Shown one piece after another: positions 24,754 through 36,200 of a stretch of DNA of 64,000 bases. The translations under genes were made by a program, and so were the position numbers. Position 1 is the stretch's first letter, and the number at the start of each line of letters is the position of its first letter. A model generated the notes under the pieces. The model was not told the origin of the DNA, did not search any database, and saw only the letters and a list, made by a program, of their open reading frames with translations. The stretch covers positions 889,535 through 953,534 of the forward strand of contig NC_031475.1 in NCBI RefSeq assembly GCF_000006565.2, in the 5' to 3' direction. Source of the DNA: Toxoplasma gondii ME49. Its lineage: Eukaryota; Apicomplexa; Conoidasida; Eucoccidiorida; Sarcocystidae.

Positions 24754-25428
24754 CTATCTGCGATTCGCGTACCAATCCGAAATAAAACTCTGTGCCCACG
24801 AAACATCTTCATTCAAGCTCAAACCCTCCGGCGGAATCACTGACAAGCTCAAATCGGCTGAAGCCTTACTGGTCTCTCTACAGGGTTGCCGACGCTGTGT
24901 GAGAGACTCGTTATTTGCATTTATTTCACTCGACTTGTGTCTGGCACTGCTGGTACACGGGGGGTCTGACGAAAGCCACAAGTGATGGTCTGTTCCCTCG
25001 GAAGTGCTGCTCGGCGTATGCGACGAGTAACCACATGTTCTGGCCGCGTCCACAACGGTTTGATCCAGAGTATCGTCTTCATTAATGAAGACAGCTCGTT
25101 CAATCGCTGGCGTAGACTCGCACTGCTGATGACCATCCGTGCCAAGTAGACTTTCCTCCCATGGTTCTCCAAGCGCTTTCTGTCTCTCTACAGGCACTGG
25201 ACAGTCACCGCCGGGGAAGTTTCTCTTTCGCGGCAAATCTGACGAATATATCGACGTGTAAGCCGTGTAAGGGGACGTGCTTCCTTTTGTAGCGCTTCCG
25301 TTGTCGTGAGTGGACTTCACTTGTTGTTCTGAAAAGCGTCTCTGCGTCAGTGTCAGACGAATCAGGCGGTCTAGCTGCTGGACCTTCTTTGATGCAGCAA
25401 GCAGCCCGCCTTGGACTTCCACCAGCAT
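24754..25428 (-). CDS. Terminal exon of an unknown protein
   Basis: An open frame of 224 codons starting directly after an AG (GTGCAATAG then ATG), so it may be an internal acceptor rather than a true start. The first 40 residues (MLVEVQGGLLAASKKVQQLD and on) look like an amphipathic helix or short coiled coil. The rest is Ser/Thr/Asp-rich and probably disordered, ending in WAQSFISDWYANRR. It could be the 3' exon of a gene that also includes the Ser/Arg-rich exon at 26829-28265. A candidate linking exon at 25895-25982 joins this one in phase 0, but I could not close the model. No family recognised. Confidence 0.5.
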   Translation of the reverse strand: MLVEVQGGLLAASKKVQQLDRLIRLTLTQRRFSEQQVKSTHDNGSATKGSTSPYTAYTSIYSSDLPRKRNFPGGDCPVPVERQKALGEPWEESLLGTDGHQQCESTPAIERAVFINEDDTLDQTVVDAARTCGYSSHTPSSTSEGTDHHLWLSSDPPCTSSARHKSSEINANNESLTQRRQPCRETSKASADLSLSVIPPEGLSLNEDVSWAQSFISDWYANRR

Positions 25429-26828
25429 CTATTGCACACCATACACAGGGAAGCACGCCAAACAAGTCGTGAACGAACTCCGCAAGAATCAGATCCTCGC
25501 GTGGACCACCTTGAGAAAGAGTTACGCAGGAATTCAGTCATCGCGAAGACATGATGACTAGTTTCTCACGCTTTAGACGTGTGATCATTTATCCTCACCT
25601 CCAAGCTTGGCTTGAAATAACCAAGCACTACCTAGGTTTCTTCGGCTCTCCATCCTGCGTTATATCGGGGGCAAGTCAACTGTGTTAATCGATTTTGACA
25701 GTACAGTGAGAACACCAAGTGGCGAAAAATTTGTAGTAACCGCTATTCGTACAAGTGCCATATGACGACTGTATACTTGTCTTGACACACAAATGCTTTT
25801 ATGCTGCGAAAATATAGACATTGAAGGACTGGATGTGAAACGCTTTAATGGTCTTAATAGATGACCATGACATGAAGGTCAGCTTTGTCCTTACCGTTCC
25901 CGCTTTGTAATGCTCGGTTCCCTGACACCGCATAGACTCGTCGTTCCTGACGCGAGCATCTGACAAAGTTGCAGTTCTGTTTCTGAAGATTGCAACACAC
26001 ACTGCAAATGCGCATCTGTGTTGCTCAGTCATCGGAACGTCAAATGGAGTGTCAATATCTATGCATGATGAGAACTTTGAAACGAAAGGAGATGGTCTCC
26101 TCGGTTAGAACAGTTTCTGTTCCGAAAAAAGTCAGTCCCAAGCTGTCGAAGAGAGTGAAGAACTTGTGTTCCTCTGCACACGCCAACTACCGTTGCGGCA
26201 GCATGACATTCGCCGTTGAAGAGACCGTTCATCTTCCAACTGTAGGCTACGATAAGCAACCCGAGCAAGTACACTCGGGAGACATTAAATAGGCACTTAC
26301 TCTGCAGCACTGCATAGCGTTAACGCATAATCTCGGAGCATGAGAAACTTCGCGTCCACACCAGAAGCCCTTGTGACCTGTTGTAAGCATGGGCGCAAAC
26401 GGACAAATCTACCCTATTTGCCACAACGAAAGGCTGAAACGAATAAGCATGCAGACTGCTAATGCCTCAAACAACAGGGCCAATCTCGTGAAAACGAAGG
26501 CGAGACGCAGCTATTCCTTTCCCCTTCGGAGACGTATAAAAACGAGATTGTCCGTACCGGTCAGTGCGACGGACCGGACAGTAGTTCTGTTGCTGCGGCT
26601 TGGAAGCTGCCCTTCAACTCTTTCAATGGCCAAATTTTACATCATCTGTCCTCCGCGACTGGCGCGACCGCAGATTCTGCTTACGATAACAATGCCACTC
26701 CCAGCACGGTCACTCGGGATATAAACAAGGACGCTGCCCGAAACTAAAATCTGTATGAAAGATCGACGGAATCGAACTTAGAACTTTCGACTGCTTGAGG
26801 GCCAGACTCGCCATGCCCGAGTGTGTAC
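25429..26828. other. Probable intron(s) of a minus-strand gene
   Basis: No long frame. On the minus strand 25895-25982 is flanked by an acceptor (CTTCAG) and a donor (GTAAGG) and stays open in all three frames, so it may be a small exon. The rest shows nothing. Confidence 0.3.
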
Positions 26829-28265
26829 CTGATTTCGAATTTCCTCGGGTAATCCATGAACCCACTCGTTCATTTTGGCTGCCAACTGCGCATGAGCTTC
26901 CTTCCAGGCCGCCCTGAATCTTTGTTTTTCGTCGTCAGAAATAAGCGCTTCAAGCTTCGGTGACAGGCCCCTCGCAGCAGCAATTTCTGTGTTTCCCGTA
27001 TGGCCTTTCGTGGGACCTTGCTTCGGAAGACTTCTCTCACACTTTGCTGAGGACCCTAGTGGCGACACGTTGTCTCGAGCTGCAGCGACTCTCCTTGACG
27101 TTTCTCGAACCAATGTTCTCCTCATGTCAGAGGGCTGCGGAGAACCACTCGGTCTCTTCACGGCTGCGTCTGACCGAGGGGGCATAGATTTGCTGAGACG
27201 CTCTGCTCGTCCCCTACTTGGTTGACACCGCGGTGTTGCAAGGCCCAACCGCCTTCCACGGGCTGAGGGGGAGCGTACCGCCGTAAATGAGGCAGCGCTG
27301 GACGCTCCATGCCTTCCTCCTCCCCTTTCAGTCACTATTCCTCTTGGTGAGTGCCCACGAGTCGTCGAGTGACCCCGTTCAATCATCTCGCCAAGGTCAA
27401 CATGTAGTGACGGTGTGACAGCGTAAGGGCCCCCCACACGCCGCAGCTCCGACTTAAGAGCGGACAAACCCTTCTCTGTTGAAAGCAAGCACTGTTCTAG
27501 TCGCACGTAGTCTGATCTCTTCGCTGGGCTTGCTCCAGCTGTAGAGGTGCCTGAAGCGACACCGGTAGTGGGGCTGTCTTTCCAAGCACAGACTCCAGCA
27601 TGGTCTGATTTTTGTTGAAGCCTCGATGCTGAAGTTCTGACTCGTGATGACTGCGGAAACTTGGTCTTTCCCTGACTGTGAGTCCTCCCGGCCGACGGGG
27701 TAAGAGAACTTCGAGGAGTCCTCGGAGTTGGACCCGCTTCCTCGGGTGCGTAGATGCTGCGCCTGATGTACTGCCCAACCGGAGAGACATGGCTCCTGGC
27801 CCGCTGAGGAAGATGTGGAGGGCTCTGTTTTCCTCTTTGTGTTTGCAGAGTGTAAGGTGTGAAAGGCCCAGGGAAATCGCTAACTCCTGTACCATCTCTG
27901 TCGCGGTCTTTCGATAGTTTATCGCGTCTGTCATCGTCTCCTACACTCTTACAGCGCAAGGACGAGGCAAACGACACCATCGCCGCCATTGCAGCCGAGA
28001 ACGCAACGGAGTTCTTTTTGACGGCGAAGATAAAATTTGGAGGGAATTTCAACCAATGTCTGCAGTCGGTTGGAGACTGTAGCGGCTCACTGCGTCGTTG
28101 AAGTGGGTGGCAGCGACCATCTACAAGCCATAACTCGCCACGAGGAATCCAAGCGAAAAGATTGATCCCAACATAAAGGGCAAGGAACTTCTTACCGCCA
28201 CAGGCCACTTGTGTAGGCCATGTAAAGCCGCAGGTCTCGGTGACCTCGAGAGTCCCCGAGCTCAA
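26829..28265 (-). CDS. Ser/Arg-rich protein exon, function unknown
   Basis: A long open frame that stops eighteen codons beyond a good donor (AATCAG|GTACAC), so the exon likely ends at 26829. The core is Ser/Pro/Arg/Gly-rich (for example TPRTPRSSLTPSAGRTHSQG) and predicted to be disordered. A helical segment near the end (DDEKQRFRAAWKEAHAQLAA) looks folded. The first 90 or so codons may be read-through intron, because a donor-like GTAAGAAG lies at about codon 24 and the sequence up to about codon 105 has a different, hydrophobic composition. The true start is unknown. It may belong to the same gene as the exon at 24754-25428. Confidence 0.55.
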
Positions 28266-30707
28266 ACTCGAACAGTTCTGGCTTGTTCACAGTGACTCAA
28301 AACCCCTGACAGAGAGACAAGCTACCCCCTGGCAAGCCGAATAAAAATCCATTTACAGACGTGGAATTAAAAGACACTCAATGACTGTGGTTTGAATTGG
28401 CTTTCAATGGATGGTGTCGCCATTAAAGAGCTTTGATGTCTTCTCTCGATTAGACCGGACCACTACCGCACATTAGACACATGGCGGACCTCTCAACTTA
28501 GAGATTCGCAGGAAATCTCGGGAAAAACAGGCAGTTTAGACCAAGGATGACCTTACCACATGGTGAAAAATGCTCAGAGCCGTTTACACTGTCTTACGGG
28601 AGACAGGGGGTCGGTTCCCTTGTAGCGGCTCGCTCGATCTGCGCACCCAGGCTGCGCGCGTGGGAAAATCTTGCTCCTGTCTTGTGAACGTTTTCAACGA
28701 TCAGAAGACAACGCTTTTCTACATCATACAAAATACATTTATGATTCAAAGGATTGCCACGGGGTTGCCGCTTTGAGATGGATATGCTCTGCTTTCATAC
28801 CTTGACATCGATATGGTGGGTCAACCTTTATCCGTTAAACTGAAGGTTTTGTAAGAGCGAAGACATTATCTAGCCAATGACATGCATAGCAACGTCGCGC
28901 ATGAAGAATCGGAGGGGGTCGACACGAACAACATTAAATCCATTTCAATTTTGATTTGGCGTTAAGTATACGCTTGCTAATACTCCTCTGTCAGCGACTC
29001 TATCATGTGCCTGGCGTCACCATGAGACGTGTTAGAGGCCGCGTCTGGCAGATAGAGATAACATCACCGGTAATAGCCACAATAGCTACCAGAAATGTGG
29101 AAATTGTTGTGTCCACGCGAGGATTTTGGCTCCAATCGTCACCCTAAAAAAATCTGCTGCAGCACTGGAACACGTGCGTAAATTCATCCGGATAACCTCA
29201 CAAGCAGCGCGCCGTCGAAAAGGTGCTGAGCTATTCTCAATAACCTGGCAGATCAACCAGGAACCCTGTCAGAGGAAACTGTCTGTTCCCACTGAAGGAA
29301 GGAGTTACCATCATGAAGTTTTGATTACTATAGACAACGTACTTCCGGTGCTGTACTGCCAGCAACACGCAACTAGAAAACATTCTTCTGGATTTCACAG
29401 TTCGGTGAGCACCGAAAAATTCCCCGTTTCTGTGCCATCACCGGCCACTTCACCAGCAACAGTTATGCCATTCAGCTATTCCCAATGAGCTTGTGGTAGT
29501 TGAGGATTCCCTGCCCCCCACAATCTGGTTGACGTTAATCACCAGTGTATTGACAGCTCGATGAATGAAGTATGCACGTGAACCAGACATCTACATCTGG
29601 TACTGCTTGATCTGCGATTACATGGTTGGAGGAGACGTGTCATCATAATCTACAAACGTGATCAGTCGTGCTTTCGCTAGGATGTTTTCACATTGCTTTG
29701 CCAGCAAGTGACGCGCTGTGTCTCCCAAAAGCAATTGACAAACTTATGTTGAGACATTTCCGTTAGCAAGCAGCCTTGACCAGCAAGTTTTCTTGAAAGG
29801 GAAGATCCGGACAACACCGGGTACTTGAAGCCAGACCAGTTCTGCACAAGATCTGTGAGCAAAGGAAAATTGACGTTTGTTGGGTAAGTTGTCAACCTTG
29901 TAACGAACTGCTGTTTGTTTTTTGACAATGGTGTTTAAGCATGCAGCTCCTCTTGGAACATGCCATACCGTCCGAGACACAAGTGGAAGCTTATCTGAAA
30001 TTAACACATCTGAAAATAACACCAATTTATCGACAGTCAGGATGGTCCCCTCCAACGTTGTTTATTTGGTTTCTGTTTGATCACGTCCTATGAGTTGGTC
30101 GTGCCTCAAATTACCTAGGGACTACAACTTGGACTCCCCAGTGACCACGAGTCTGCATCTGGTGCACAGCAAGTGGAGCAGATGCACAGAAGGCACAATC
30201 TCTACACAGTGTACACACGAACGGTTCTATATGAGTCCATATGTGTACGACGACATTCGGAAGATGTCTACATTCATAGGACACCACGTAAACGCCTCCA
30301 CGTTTCATACAAGGAACATGTTACAGTCAGTTCTCGAACTTGTAGCCCCGCCGTTGAAGATCTTCTCGCGCCGTGATTAGGTCCTGACATACAGCGAGTC
30401 AACAATTGCACGCAGACTTCGGTCAAAAATCACTGCTTGAAAGAGACTACTTCAGGAAGCAACAGAAACACAGCCTGGTAGAGGATTCACGATGATATGG
30501 TGATGCTTCACATAAAAACAACGTGACGCTACAGAAGGAGTTTGTGGAGAGCTGAACACCGATATGCTCTTTCCAAATACTCTGCTCGTGAATGCACCCC
30601 CTGTTTTTTTTCTGAACACAGACGTGCATGGCTGTCAAAAAACCAGAATCGCCGACACGACAGAATATCCTGCTCCTCAGTTGTTTCACATAAAACGGTG
30701 AAAAAAA
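28266..30707. other. Gene-poor stretch, nothing recognised
   Basis: Short frames on both strands. The longest (29126-29488 plus, 29744-30055 minus) show no motif I know and no consistent splice partners. Confidence 0.45.
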
Positions 30708-31788
30708 CTACTCAGGAAACTCCAGCGGGGTCGTGACGATAGGCTTTGTCACACCGGAGCTTCTCGACAAGGATACCTGAGCGAGTTCCGCTGCAGCCTC
30801 CTTTTTGTCTTCGAAGCGGACCACTTGCGAAACGATCGTCACGACAGCGTAAACACCGAAGAGCGCGAGAGCAACGAAAGGTGCCTGAGCGTGCACAACG
30901 TACATGCAAAGAAAAGCATTCCGTGTTGCGGCTCGAAGGGAGGTGGCTGTTTTCCTGAGTTTTGCATGCACTCGATCAGCCATCCTGATACTAGGCAAGA
31001 GACACACTGCTACGGACGCCGGGATGACCCCCCTTTTCTGTATGGTACAGACAATCCTGAACAACCCTCGGTCCAGGTTTCCACATACAATGAAAAATCG
31101 AATGCCCTTTTCGTTACACATCAAAGCAAAGAACGACTCCCTCTTCTAGAAGTCTGGTTGTTCACTACCTTTTTTATCGCGTTTCGTATAAATGTGTGAC
31201 TTGATCAGCATGGCGACAAGAATAGTCCATTCTGCACTGCATCCGATCCCACTCTACACTAAAAAAAGCCAACATATTTCTTCTTGAATCGGTTCTCTGT
31301 CTCCCACATTGTTTCTTATGGCTGTTTCGTACCCTCTTCTTCACATGTAAGTTTCGGAAACGATCGCCTTGTCGGCTCCCTAAATACGAACAACAGCTAT
31401 ACGAAATTACAACATACAAACTGTCAACCAATCCTTCAGCGCCTGCTCCGTGAAACGAAATTCAGAACAATCTGCCCGGGTTTGCGCTCGAGGGAATGAT
31501 TTCCGCAATACGGTGAAAGGCTCAATATGCAGACATCCATTTTCCACCGAAGGCCCAACTACTGCAGATCTAAATTCAGCGGGGGTTTGCTTGGGAGTTA
31601 TGACGCACCGAAAAAACAGCGATGAAAACTGGATCGCGCCACTGATTGTACTGTCCTGATGAGAACTTATCCCCTGCAATTTTCGACGCAGCATCCAATG
31701 AATGCTGGCTTGCAATGCTAAACAACGTCCAGGTCCAAAGACCAGCAAGGACGAGAGCGATCGCCACGAACTTCTTCCCGCGCGACAT
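30708..31788 (-). CDS. Small membrane protein with two predicted helices
   Basis: Two exons (31652-31788 and 30708-30984) join in phase 2 across a 667-nt GT-AG intron to give 137 residues. The N-terminus is MSRGKKF followed by a hydrophobic segment (VAIALVLAGLWTWTLFSIA). A basic amphipathic linker follows (MADRVHAKLRKTATSLRAA), then a second hydrophobic helix (APFVALALFGVYAVVTIVSQ), then a charged tail starting RFEDKKEAAAELAQ. Small proteins with this layout are common in mitochondria and ER, but no family is assigned and the location is unknown. The ATG is the first in the frame. The next gene upstream (DegP) is divergent. Confidence 0.65.
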
Positions 31789-33268
31789 TTCCTAGGTCTT
31801 CGCAACAGCCACTCAACATGGAAAAGTCAGAGGAGCGGTCTCGCTTCTCTTACAGCGGAATGTCAACTGTCCTTGCTCGTGAGTTTGGCCTTTTGTGGGT
31901 TTCTCTCCCGAAGCAATCAATCCACGACACGGCGAGAATTGCGAGCGATCAAAAGGCAACTTGACAATAGAAAAGCCTTCAGTGGCACGCGATACAACAA
32001 AGGAGTTTTAGTGTCACCGAATATGTCGAGTAACGCATCGGAAAAAGACAAAAATCACCACAGGAAGGGAAGCACACGCACTGGGTAGTGATTAGTCGTC
32101 CGTGGTGTGTTTCCTGCATGCGCGACAGATACGTAAGGGAGATTCTTGCGTTCTGTTAAACGGAAATGACGAAGACGCGTCTCCAAAAAACTCAAGCTCC
32201 GTAATGGGGAATTCTTCGAACAAAAAAAACGGCAAGTGCCGTTGGATCTCTGTGTGCATTCGGCGGCAGAAGTCCCACGAGAAGCGGCAGAGAGACCAGC
32301 GACTGGTAGGACACTCCCGAAGACCACAGCCCCAGAGGCCTCTGAAAAAATGTAGATAAGGACTATATTAAATACTTCGCTACTTTGCTTCCCAAGAAGG
32401 AAGACCGCAATTCCCTCGTTATTGCCGGAAAGATGGCGGGGGTAATGACTGTGAAGACGACGCGGATGCCTAACATCCCCCCGTGTATTTTCCCAAAGAC
32501 TTCATGCTACACGAAGCTCAATGTTCGCGAAACGCCAGTAGATGAGAAAAGGTTTCAAACGAGGTGGGAACGGTACGCTAGAAAGCGTGGCGGTGTGTTC
32601 GCCAGCACCCAAGCAGACAAAGTGCATGTGTGAGTAGATGTCTCAATTGGTAGCCTGCCATGCGGGGCAGTCGTTTCCGGCACCGCTTTATAGAACAACA
32701 TGGCACCGAGAAAGCCCCTTTTTTCTAGGATCTGAGATGTGCTGGAGTTTTCGTTCCTTCCCACATGACCGAGAAGATTGCTACCACTTGATATCCGAGA
32801 AGTTTAGCCGCGGAAGAGGCCAATGTTCACCGTAAACGAAGATCAGTAGGGTGGCTAGCCGGTTAAGAGCGATTCACTGTCTATACTGGCTGGGTGAACA
32901 CGAGGTTACTTTTTCGCGGCCATTTGAGACAAGAGGCTACATCACAGGTAGAAACTATTTCTCTGTGGAAGTGACCACAGTCTGTTGCCGCTCTCGCTGC
33001 AAAGGGACACCCAAGGCATCTAGCCTTCTCTTCTTGTCTCACTATCTGCTTCGCTTCCAGTGTCTTCTACCCCGTTAGGTTCGCGGCACTGGCAGCAGCC
33101 GAATAGTGCTGCCTGGTCTTTGCAGTCCTCCAGTTTCCCATGGGAGAGTGTCATTATCATTTTCCTTCTGTATTTTGCGGAGGCTGCGAGACACAGCTTC
33201 ACAAAGCCCTGTAGTGCGCGGCATCTGCACTGTTCCTGGGGCTTCTGTTGCGTCCGTCACCTATCCCG
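31789..33268. other. Divergent intergenic region
   Basis: It separates the start of the small membrane protein (minus) from the DegP start (plus), about 1.5 kb. It should hold both promoters. No gene or obvious regulatory repeat seen. Confidence 0.5.
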
Positions 33269-36200
33269 ATGGCGGCGTTCCACCGGAGTCGACGGCCGCG
33301 TGCGCGGACTGGGGTGATGTTGCTCCTTCTGTCACTGTTTGTGGCTTTGGAAGTGTCCAGCTGGATTTCCAGTGACAGCGTAGTTTCTCTAAAAGCTCAT
33401 GGTGCGGAGGCTTCGTCTCTGTTAACTCCTGAACCTTCTCGAGACCTTCGCGAGGATGCTACTGTGCTGCACGAGGATGGCTTCGTATCCACTTTCCCCG
33501 CCGCTGTTGCTACATCAGCACATGGTGCAGAGCCATTGCCACCTGAGAGAGAAATTACAGAAGAAGTCACCGGGGAGATGCTAGTAGGTTCTTCTCTGCT
33601 CCAAGTCAGCGCGGCAGGCCAACCAACGGAACTGGCGGCGGCTGCTGCAGAGGGTGTGAATTCGCAGGGAGGAAATACCCTCGCAAAGACCCTTGCAGCC
33701 GCTGCCGCTTCCCAGAAGCAAACAACTGCGAAGGACCGGCATGCCCTGTTGACTTCTTCCCTGAGCAGCGTTGTGAAAATTTTCGTCGATATCACAATGC
33801 CTGACTACTTTTCACCTTGGCAGATGCAGGCTCCGAAAGATGCCTCCGGGTAGGCAAGACGGAACACAAGGGAGGAAATCTCAGGAAAAAGTGTGGGCAA
33901 AAGGACACTGTGAAGTTAGTAAAGTAGAGACATGCATTTTTCAGCTGTAGCAGCCGCAGACAGATTTGCACAACCTAACGTTTTATCGACGTCCTTGCAC
34001 ATTGGTGCTGCACAAGCATTTCCGCGCGGCGGCCCTGCCTTGAGAGATTTCAAACAGCTCACTGGACGCGAATGTATGCGTGGGTAAAAGTTGGCGGACT
34101 GCCTCAGCTGTGTGGAGCGAAGGGCCATTGTCATACGTAGGGTGCTGAATATGACTCCAGTTAGGACATACAGACAACCAATTTCTCTATTCCCACCGTA
34201 CACCACCATTCCACTGGACTGCTTAAGACATCTAAAAGTGATTTTAACTCAATTAATTAGTGTTAAGTTTGTTATTCTGCACCAACCGATCTAAAATTGT
34301 GATGTCTTTTAGTTAGGTGACGGAACTTCAGTCACAAACGGTGTTTGTTTACTATATGCATAGAACCAGTCCGGTAGTAACGTGTAAGAGAGTAGCGAAT
34401 CTACCGTATAAGAGGTATGCTGCTTGTGCAATAGCCCCACTGATAGTACTTAAGAAGATCATATTATACACCCAAATGATCGCCCATCCACTGAACACCT
34501 TTCGAGTCATAAGCTGTCAACGAATTGACATTCAGGTTGAGTTCAGGTTCACCGTCATAGTCAGAAACTCAAGAAACTGCTGGAAATGGCCCTTCTTGCT
34601 TGACGTGATCGTCGAATTGGACAGGAGAAGGACCACTGCAGGCACGAGAGATAAACCAAGGGATCTGCTCTTTTTCTTGCCGGTATTCTCAGGTCAGGCT
34701 TCGTCGTTGAAGGCAAGCGAATCTTGACGAATGGCCACGTCGTTGGTGAAACAACCCGAGTTCTGGTTAGGAAACATGGGTAAGTTCGAGGCACTTTAAA
34801 CAAAATAGTACCGGCCCTTCCTTGCCGTTCTCATGGCCACTCTGTCGCATGAAGTGCTTTCCGCCAGGACGCTCTGATATTTTGCGACCTCCTGAGAGAT
34901 AGGGAAGCAACGAAAGATACGCGCCAAACCATCAGTTTCGTTTTGCCATTCTCCGAGTCACACAACTACGTATATATATATATATATATATTGCAGGTGC
35001 GTATATCTAATTGACGGTATATCGTTGTATTCATGTCTGCGTGTGCTTTGTGATTCTGCGGCGTATGTGTCTAACCACAATTATTTAGCTGTTCAGATCT
35101 TTCTCGACAGTTTCGTATTTGTCGGCTGGAGCTAAAGGGAGTCTTTGTCGTGCTGGTGTGTCGGCTGTATCCATTCAACTCGCACAAAAATTAGTTTTGA
35201 GATGCATACAACCAAAAGAGAACGTCTTGGGCACCTTTCGGCAAACAGGCGACAGCATCGCTGCAGCACCGATTTATAAACAGTTCACCTTTCGTGTTTT
35301 GTGCTGCTTAAGAAATGCCAAGAAATTTCTGGCGAGAGTTGTGGCCACGGCTCACGAAGCCGACCTGGCGCTTCTCGAAGTGGAAAGCGACGAATTCTGG
35401 GAGAACCTCCAGCCGCTGCCCTTCGGTGGAATCCCGCGTCTCAGGGTAAGTGGGAAGGGAATTCGCAGTAAGCGTGATGCTTGGCTATATTTCCTTCCTC
35501 TTCAGAAGTTTTTTGCTCTCTCAAGCATCGGAAACAAGCTCCATATAGTCGATGCTTGATGTCGCGTGGCCACCTCTTTCCTCCAACAACTGTAGCAACA
35601 TCAGGGAGTTTTCAGATTCAGACACACGCTCATACGAATATCTGCTGCCGTATGTATTTCCTTATCTCCATAGAAGCGTATGTTTCAACCGATCTGTATA
35701 TACATACGTACATACATTTTGTAGCATAAATGGTTGCATTTCTGCGCCCCTCGTGTCTCTCGCTCCAGAGAGCCCTCCCTCTTTGTCACAGCATCTCTGG
35801 ATTGCACCAGCAGAGACAGCAAAGACTTTGTCGTGAAGAGAATCCCTTTGTAGAGTGTTGCCCCTTTTTCTGACGCAGGACAGCGTCACCGTCCTGGGCT
35901 ATCCCACTGGGGGTGACCAACTGAGCATCACGGAAGGCATTGTCAGCCGTGTGGGCATGTCGATGTATGCGCATTCCTCTGTCAGGTGAGCTGGACCGGT
36001 CATCCGAGGCTGCATTCCTCAAAGTTGTGCTGTTTTCATGGATTTCCACAGTCCAACACCTCTCGTGAATGAGCCAAGAAAACTTGTGACATCCTCCAGA
36101 ATTGTGTCGGAAACCGCCCTCGGGATATAGTCGTGATCCTCTGTATCTTTTCTCTAGTTGCGTCTACACGTCTCTGTCCAGTCATTGACATTTACAAATA

